Shown here in pieces: positions 58,901-64,000 of a stretch of DNA of 64,000 nt (the first letter of the stretch is position 1; every line of letters starts with the position of its first letter). The stretch lies in contig OZ234495.1 of the NCBI GenBank assembly GCA_965153455.1, forward strand, positions 22,750,875 to 22,814,874. The letters run 5' to 3'. The position numbers and the translations under genes are program-made. Under the pieces are notes generated by a model. That model was given only the letters and a program-made list of their open reading frames with translations. It was not told the DNA's origin and searched no databases. This DNA is from Sphagnum compactum. Taxonomy: Eukaryota; Bryophyta; Sphagnopsida; Sphagnales.

Positions 58901-60309
58901 AGGAGTGGCAGATTAGAACCCAACCAACCTGCCATGCTAGCAAGATACATGGTGAAATGGGCACCCATAGCAGGGGTGATCAGATAAGCTGCCAATGTGT
59001 TGGCCCTGCACCCACAAACACCAATGCAATATTGGCAACTCAGCAAGTACTAATACCTCACTGAAGCACCTCATGGATAGCCAATGAACAAGAAGGCATA
59101 CCATCCAAGGAGTGGGCTGAAGACCTGGCTCTCTGGTGTGATAAGCGCATAGGCTCTCTCATAGACACTCCTTGTAAACCCTGGCAGGTCTGGTCTTCAT
59201 ACAGATGGAGTTGAGCATGATTAATCCACATAGATACTCATTAATAAATACTAGATTATGATATAGAGCATCCAGCCAGTATACAGATTCCAGAAACAAA
59301 AATATTCTCAGCTCAACTACCAGATGTTAGGGTTTGCACTTCAGAAGGGATGACGGTAGGGAGTTAAGTTGAGGCATGTTTGAGATTCCTGCAACAATTG
59401 CCGCTTCTGAAGCACAGTTTGACAGTACATGCTATGTCCACCTATAATTGAAGTAAAAAAGGCAATTGAGAAAGAAAATCAAGAAGAAGAAGAAGAAACC
59501 CTGCTGCATTCTCTGGAAGCTGGTCGTTGAGTAGAGACAGCTGCATACCTTGGAGATGAGACGGGGCAAGAGTAGGCTCTGTGACTTTGGAGTAGATATC
59601 TGATGTTCCTGATGCAACAAGGCATTGTCCCGTGGAGCTGGCAGCCACTGCATCCATCCATTTTTGTGTAAGATGCATGGAAACACCAACTTCTCAAAAG
59701 AAGAAACACTGCACATTTCTTGCAAGCTACAACTGTATAGTCTAGGGCTATACTCTATAAGAAGATCTATGTGAGCATTCTCATTCACTGGATACAACAG
59801 AGCCAAATTGCATAGTTTTGGGGGACTTTCATCTCAATCTGGATGTGTGGAGATGTAGTTCTTGGCACTATTCAGACACACTTAGAAGGCCATCATCTAC
59901 TTCAACAAGATACATTCTGAGACTCTTGAAATTCTGAAGTGCCTTTCCATAACCTACTACAATCAATTCAATCTCTTTCAACTCAGGTCAGTACCCTTGT
60001 GCTTCCTGTTTCTTGTGGAACCATAATAGGTGACCCTGTACCACAGGAAAAATTTCACAAGCTCTTCTTCTATTTGACAACACTCAGGCCAGCAAGTTTG
60101 CAGATCATTGTACTGATGATTGATGCATTCTGTTGCAAACAATTTGAAGCAATTGGAGAGAGTAGTACGAATAATAATAATAATAATAATAAATTTTAGG
60201 ATTTCCGATACAAACCTGTGTTTAAACAGGAGCAAGAGGAAGTAGGAATGCACAGAAGAAGCGTCGTGGTGAGTGCAGAAAAAATCGCAAAAAGGTGCAA
60301 CGTCGCCAT
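55997..60309 (-). CDS. UGLYAH: (S)-ureidoglycine aminohydrolase, ER, thirteen exons
   Basis: It releases ammonia from (S)-ureidoglycine in purine-ureide breakdown, between allantoate amidohydrolase and ureidoglycolate amidohydrolase, in the ER. Minus-strand exons: 60309-60216, 59647-59549, 59189-59102, 59005-58929, 58483-58444, 58255-58186, 57829-57741, 57367-57283, 57143-57087, 56869-56831, 56639-56569, 56370-56317 and 56075-55997, giving 313 residues. All junctions are GT-AG and phase-consistent. A signal peptide covers about residues 1-26. It is a double-cupin protein: 'TEPTLAPSHLQ', 'LPGFTRSVYERAYALITPES', 'AAYLITPAMGAHF', 'ELIVGSTDKQPLI', 'FELRKLLPTNSIYDFNIH' and 'EVHYNQHGLLLLEGQGIYRL'. 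The Mn-binding set known in the Arabidopsis enzyme maps to E247, H249, H253 and Q287 with identical spacing. The 5' end of exon 7 is the least certain junction. The gene is divergent from RAF1. Confidence 0.94.
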
Positions 60310-60506
60310 CGCTCCTCCCCACGGCAACAACCCTAGCGTGACCCTCTGTCTGTCTGGGTGTCTCTCTCTCTCTCTCTCTGTGTCTCTGTCTGTAAAGCGC
60401 TGCACAAGACTTCGCTTCGCTCTCGCATGGAGAGTATGGTACCTATTGACTGACTTTTTATCCATTCATTTGATCTTTCCAAAGTAAACTTATTTTCTTT
60501 TGTTGG

Positions 60507-60885
60507 CTCTGCCCTTCACGATAGAGACAATGGGATACATCCAGAAACGGGCCAAAGTTTGGTATCCTTACATTTTAGGGTCATGTGGAGTCCATTACAG
60601 AAACATTTCTGGCATAACTCAAGGATCCACTCGGGCTTCACCAAAGCTAACCATCATGTGTTTCTCGATTTAATAGGCATGTTGAATCTTTATCATCCTC
60701 ATGGATGTTATTCAAAAGACAAACCCACACAAATGTGTTAAGCTGCTCGCCTCAGCCCTTCAGGATATATAGACTATAGACATTAGGATGCATTCAGAAA
60801 TGGGCCAAAGTTTGATATCCCTCCATTCTAGGGTTATGTGGAAATCCATACAATCCCTTGGACATGATTCAAGTGAGGGATCCTA
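60507..60885. repeat. Direct duplication inside the divergent promoter
   Basis: Copy 1 (about 60507-60630) and copy 2 (about 60751-60885) share in order GCCCTTCA, CAGAAA.GGGCCAAAGTTTG.TATCC, ATT.TAGGGT.ATGTGGA, TCCAT and AAGGATCC/GGGATCCT-type ends. Divergence is moderate. Confidence 0.75.
60765..60772 (+). promoter_or_regulatory. Possible TATA box of RAF1
   Basis: The motif ATATATAG lies about 140 bp upstream of the RAF1 start codon. It falls within the second copy of the local duplication; copy 1 lacks a TATA motif at the same place. Confidence 0.3.
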
Positions 60886-60909
60886 GACCCATGACCACAA
60901 CGGAGGTCC

Positions 60910-62433
60910 ATGATCAAAATGAGCAGCTCCAGTAGCTTCTCACCATCTCCCATCTACGCAGGGAGCATCAAGGGCGGCTTACTTGCAAGGAATGGAGGAG
61001 GGAATGGAAGGAATGGAAGAGGGAATGGAGACAACGGCGGCAACAGCAAGGAGACAACACGAATGGCCTGCAAAGCCCGCATTTGTATCATCTCCAGCTC
61101 CAATTGTGCAGCTAGATATGTTGTCAGATGCGTGTTGCAGCAGAGAAGAGGCACTGTTTTGCGAAAGGAAGTCGGGAAGATTAGTAGTGGTTCCGGGAAG
61201 AAGAAGAGAGTGAGCGCCAGCAAGGGTTTGGTAGTATGTTCCGGGGCTTTGGAGGGAAGAGATGTGTATCAACCTTTTCGGCCTCCTCCACCCCCTGTTC
61301 CTCCTTCTGATAGCTTGTCGTCTTCAGCCGCGACGACTGAAGAGCAGCTGGAAATTTTGCGCGAGAGAAGAGGTTTGTGGCATGAGTATGCCGTCATCAT
61401 TCCGATTCTGAACAGAGCTGGATTCGCCCTTTCCATGATAGATGAGGCCACAGGAATGACAGGCGTGGAGCAGAACATGATTGTGGTGGCTTCCCAGGTG
61501 CGTTCCTCTCTCAAGACCAGCGGATTCGATGAAGAAAAGCTGACCTACTTTGATGTTGGAGGGGACCAATTGCTGTATGAGCTGCGGATTTTGTCAGCTC
61601 AGCAAAGGAAAGCCTCAGCCGAGTTTTTGTTGGAGAGGAAACTGGGTGTGAAGGAAGCAAATGAGCTTGCACGGGCGGTGAAGGAATATGAGAGGAGGAA
61701 GGGACTGGAGGGACGGAAGGATTTCACTTCAGCTCCAGGTGATTGTCTTGCCTTTGCTTACTACAGGAAAAGCAAAGAGTATAAGGATGAAGTGGATAAA
61801 GAAACCGCAGTGAACAAGGCACTGGACTACGCAGTATCTGAGGGAGCTAAAGCGAAGCTACACGAAGTTTTGAAGAGGTGCAGCAATGATGAAACTTCGA
61901 ACTTAGATGAGGATTTGACAGAAAGATCACATCTGCAAGTTGTCAGGTTGTTGGAGGGAGAGGCGGCAGGAGCTCAACTGCCAATGCTGGTACCCATAGC
62001 AGATGCAACAGTTAAATCATTGGAGGAGGCACCATCTAGGCGTGCAACAGGGAAAGGTCCATTCAATGTGTTGGAGGTCGATGTTGCATCATGGAAGGCA
62101 TGGGCAGCACTGCCAGGGTGGGCACCCATCACTTCTTCCATAACACCGGTGGGTGTTCATTTTGCAGATTCAAGCTCTCTCCCTCTGCAATCAAATAAGA
62201 CTGGTGTTGCAAAAGTTACAAGAGGAGAACCCTTGCTTTTAGTTGTTGACAAGGGAGTGACAGAGCTAGATAGTGATGACAGCTTGTTTATAGTAGCTTC
62301 AGAAGGTAGCCATGAATTGAAGATCAAAGCGGGATCCAAAATTGCTGGAAGTCACGTGAAGTCTCTAGGCAAAGTTCTAATTGCTTTGAGGCCCCCTATT
62401 CCTGCCAGTGAAGACCAGGCAGATTGGGAGTGA
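60910..62433 (+). CDS. RAF1: Rubisco accumulation factor 1, chloroplast (intronless)
   Basis: RAF1 is a stromal chaperone that clamps the Rubisco large-subunit dimer and helps assemble the core octamer. The 507-residue frame is uninterrupted; a second Met lies at residue 4, and either could be the start. Residues 1 to about 115 are a long basic Ser/Gly/Asn-rich transit region. 'QPFRPPPPPVPP' (121-132) leads into the helical alpha domain with 'RRGLWHEYAVIIPIL', 'TGMTGVEQNMIVVASQVR', 'FDVGGDQLLYELRILS', 'NELARAVKEYERRKG' and 'PGDCLAFAYYRKS' (to about 335). A linker follows, then the beta-rich dimerisation domain (about 345-498) with 'PMLVPIAD', 'WKAWAALPGWAPI', 'GEPLLLVVD' and 'LGKVLIALRPP', and an acidic tail ending DWE. 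Domain order and length fit plant RAF1. The absence of introns matches the simple structure common for this gene in plants, as I recall it. Confidence 0.95.
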   Translation: MIKMSSSSSFSPSPIYAGSIKGGLLARNGGGNGRNGRGNGDNGGNSKETTRMACKARICIISSSNCAARYVVRCVLQQRRGTVLRKEVGKISSGSGKKKRVSASKGLVVCSGALEGRDVYQPFRPPPPPVPPSDSLSSSAATTEEQLEILRERRGLWHEYAVIIPILNRAGFALSMIDEATGMTGVEQNMIVVASQVRSSLKTSGFDEEKLTYFDVGGDQLLYELRILSAQQRKASAEFLLERKLGVKEANELARAVKEYERRKGLEGRKDFTSAPGDCLAFAYYRKSKEYKDEVDKETAVNKALDYAVSEGAKAKLHEVLKRCSNDETSNLDEDLTERSHLQVVRLLEGEAAGAQLPMLVPIADATVKSLEEAPSRRATGKGPFNVLEVDVASWKAWAALPGWAPITSSITPVGVHFADSSSLPLQSNKTGVAKVTRGEPLLLVVDKGVTELDSDDSLFIVASEGSHELKIKAGSKIAGSHVKSLGKVLIALRPPIPASEDQADWE

Positions 62434-62559
62434 AAAAATCTGAGAAGATTTGGTGGATAGTTTGCTAAATCTGGAATTGAAATACTACATAAATTTCCTC
62501 TACAATCTCTGCTCTGTCCAGGGGATGGGTGGGGGAGGGTAGTGTTTCTGAATTTCTAA
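62434..62559. other. RAF1 3' flank
   Basis: Probable 3' untranslated region ending just before a MITE. Confidence 0.5.
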
Positions 62560-62862
62560 GAGCACCTCCAATGTGCAGCAGGAAAGACCCCTTTTCATTA
62601 AATCATGCAGCAGGATAGTGTAAATCCTGCTTTTCTCCTGTAACCGCCGCCCAAAATGCAGTGGTCATTTTTACACTTCTACAGAGGTTTTCCTGCTGTC
62701 AATTTGGGCAGTGACAATTGTTGGTCCAGATGGAAAGGTGTAAATAGTCTTTCACTGTTTGAAGCAACTTTTTTGAAGTTTGTGAGTGGGAACGGTGAGC
62801 ATTAAACACCAACTTATTTTAATGTAGAGGTGTAGTTTACCACTGTGGGGATGGAGATGCTC
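62560..62862. mobile_element. MITE, GAGCATCTCC family (copy C), TAA target duplication
   Basis: The left end begins GAGCACCTCCA and the right end, on the opposite strand, begins GAGCATCTCCA. TAA flanks both sides (62557-62559 and 62863-62865). The 303-bp interior is non-coding. It shares termini and target type with the copies at 39122 and 20459, but its interior is different from copy B, so it may be a separate subfamily. It lies about 130 bp after the RAF1 stop. Confidence 0.75.
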
Positions 62863-63275
62863 TAAGGCTCGCACATTTGCAATCTCATGTTGCAGATCAC
62901 GCAATCAGACTTTTTTTTTTTCCTCCTTCCTCTGCTGCGTGTACCACACATAACATTGCTGGCTATTGATTCTTGCAACAAGAGTTGAACCCTCTTGCTT
63001 CAGTTCAGATGAAATCCAGAAGTTACTTTATGACTGCAGCCTGAGTATCCCTTGCATCTATCGTGTATGCTTTGTGATGCTTTTACCTCAAAACTCTCAT
63101 CACTCACACATTCCAGTTTTATGCCCACTTGCAAACATGGGGATCATGAAGGGTACAAGAAATCAATCCAAAATGGAGGATTTGATTGCCAGAGTAAGAG
63201 CAACAGTTTGGATTGTGTGCTGTGGCAGTCCACCACAGTTACTGGATAACAGGTTCTTCATCAACTTCTATGAAT
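62863..63275. other. Intergenic region between convergent RAF1 and acyltransferase genes
   Basis: It probably holds the 3' untranslated region of the minus-strand gene. The open plus frame at 62966-63310 has no recognisable domain. Confidence 0.5.
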
Positions 63276-63646
63276 CTATGAAGGATAATATTGAGGCAGA
63301 AAGTTTCTGAAAAAATCTTGAAACTCTGATATGGCTTTGAAGTCGGTCCCTCCTCGGCACACAGATGGGTAGAACAGCCAAAGTGCAGAGAAAAACATGA
63401 CACACAGAGTGATGGGTACAGAGACAAGCTTTATGACCTTAATACGAAATTTGCGTCGAATGAAGATCTCAAAAACACTCATAATTCCATGTAAAGTGAA
63501 GAAGGCTGTTGCATCCCATGTTGGTGGTGATAGTGTCATGTAGAAGAATATCAGTTCATGCATCAGGCCAGAGACCACCAAACACAAAAATAAAGCAAGT
63601 GATCGAGGCCATAGTGGCAATCCGGAGAGTTTCTGAGAATCAAAAC
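63276..63646 (-). CDS. MBOAT wax-synthase-like acyltransferase, last exon (partial)
   Basis: The 122 C-terminal codons of a membrane-bound O-acyltransferase of the wax synthase (long-chain-alcohol O-fatty-acyltransferase) type. The exon contains 'VVSGLMHELIFFYMT', in which the conserved MBOAT catalytic His is present, followed by 'PPTWDATAFFTLHGIMSVFEI' and two further hydrophobic segments ('VSVPITLCVMFFSALWLFYP'). A phase-1 3' splice site (GCAG at 63650-63647 on minus) begins the exon. The upstream 350 bp of the window do not encode the expected FWGRRWN-type segment, so earlier exons lie beyond the window edge. In plants these enzymes make wax esters at the ER. The exact subtype cannot be told from this exon. 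It ends convergent with RAF1. Confidence 0.82.
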
Positions 63647-64000
63647 CTGCAATAGCCAGCAAAATCAAGCATCAGTTCAGCTCAGCAAAATTCATCCAGT
63701 GACTTTTCTTCAAGGCATTTCCCCTGGCCTAGTTAGCTGGTTAACCATTGAGTTTGTACACTTTCCTCTCTGGAATGTGCACCAAATACATGACTCATCC
63801 TGCCCAGTAGGGAGGACTGTGCATTCATTCATGTTGGCTTTGGTCCTGGACAAAGTTCTTAGATGCTGTGCTCATTTGCTTGGCTGATTGGTGGCTGTTG
63901 CCAATGCGCACAAGCAAATACCTCTGAATTCTCATCTGTAACCCTTATCTATGAGATTGCAGAGAAATCTCCACCACAAAACTTTGAAGGTAACATGACA
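63647..64000 (-). other. Intron of the MBOAT gene, running off the window
   Basis: No coding resemblance was found on minus. The sequence is read as intron because the downstream exon opens with a 3' splice site in mid-codon. Confidence 0.5.

Larger units (their letters stand above)
60310..60909. promoter_or_regulatory. Shared divergent promoter region (UGLYAH and RAF1)
   Basis: The 600 bp between the two start codons must hold both promoters. A TC microsatellite lies at about 60361-60379, on the UGLYAH leader side. An internal direct duplication (60507-60630 and 60751-60885) carries the shared words GGGCCAAAGTTTG, TATCC and TAGGGT.ATGTGGA. A TATA-like ATATATAG sits at 60765-60772, about 140 bp before the RAF1 start. 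Confidence 0.6.

Noticed and set aside
20879-64000. A functional cluster of nitrogen or plastid genes (AO, UGLYAH, RAF1)
   Set aside because: The genes act in different compartments and pathways, the spacing is large, and PILS and an MBOAT gene are interspersed. Ordinary plant gene order explains it.

Overview
The window looks like a stretch of a land-plant nuclear genome. It is AT-rich and repeat-rich, with GT-AG introns and four plant genes packed into its right half. A seedless vascular plant such as a fern fits the large repeat-filled intergenic DNA and the simple exon layout of some genes, but the species cannot be fixed from sequence alone.

Layout. Bases 1 to about 20.9 kb hold no supported host gene. 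They contain a small inverted-repeat element family (6.7 and 10.8 kb), a GC-rich DNA transposon with terminal inverted repeats and a decayed transposase of an unusual type (11.44-13.97 kb), and an hAT-like transposon with a decayed transposase on the minus strand (14.9-19.7 kb). From 20.9 to 25.3 kb lies a three-exon gene for plastid L-aspartate oxidase. From 25.3 to 50 kb there is again no host gene: a truncated LINE-like insertion with target-site duplication (29.56-30.14 kb), a second hAT-like relic (35.0-35.9 kb), a pogo/jerky-like relic (42.6-43.1 kb), several MITE-like elements and at least five minisatellites or tandem duplications.

The right end is gene-dense. A ten-exon PILS auxin-transport-facilitator gene (50.55-54.35 kb, plus) is followed by a thirteen-exon (S)-ureidoglycine aminohydrolase gene (56.0-60.3 kb, minus). 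That gene is divergent from an intronless Rubisco accumulation factor 1 gene (60.9-62.4 kb, plus), with a 600-bp shared intergenic region. The last exon of an MBOAT wax-synthase-like acyltransferase (63.28-63.65 kb, minus) runs toward the window edge.

The four genes act in separate processes: NAD synthesis in plastids, ER auxin homeostasis, purine-ureide catabolism in the ER, and Rubisco assembly in the stroma. Their proximity is not evidence of a functional cluster. The most interesting item is the 2.5-kb element at 11.44-13.97 kb: its protein carries motifs I associate with the uncharacterised DUF7869-type proteins, and its termini suggest a DNA transposon family that may not be well described. 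All splice models were built by eye from phase-compatible GT/AG sites and homology recalled for each family; no search was run.
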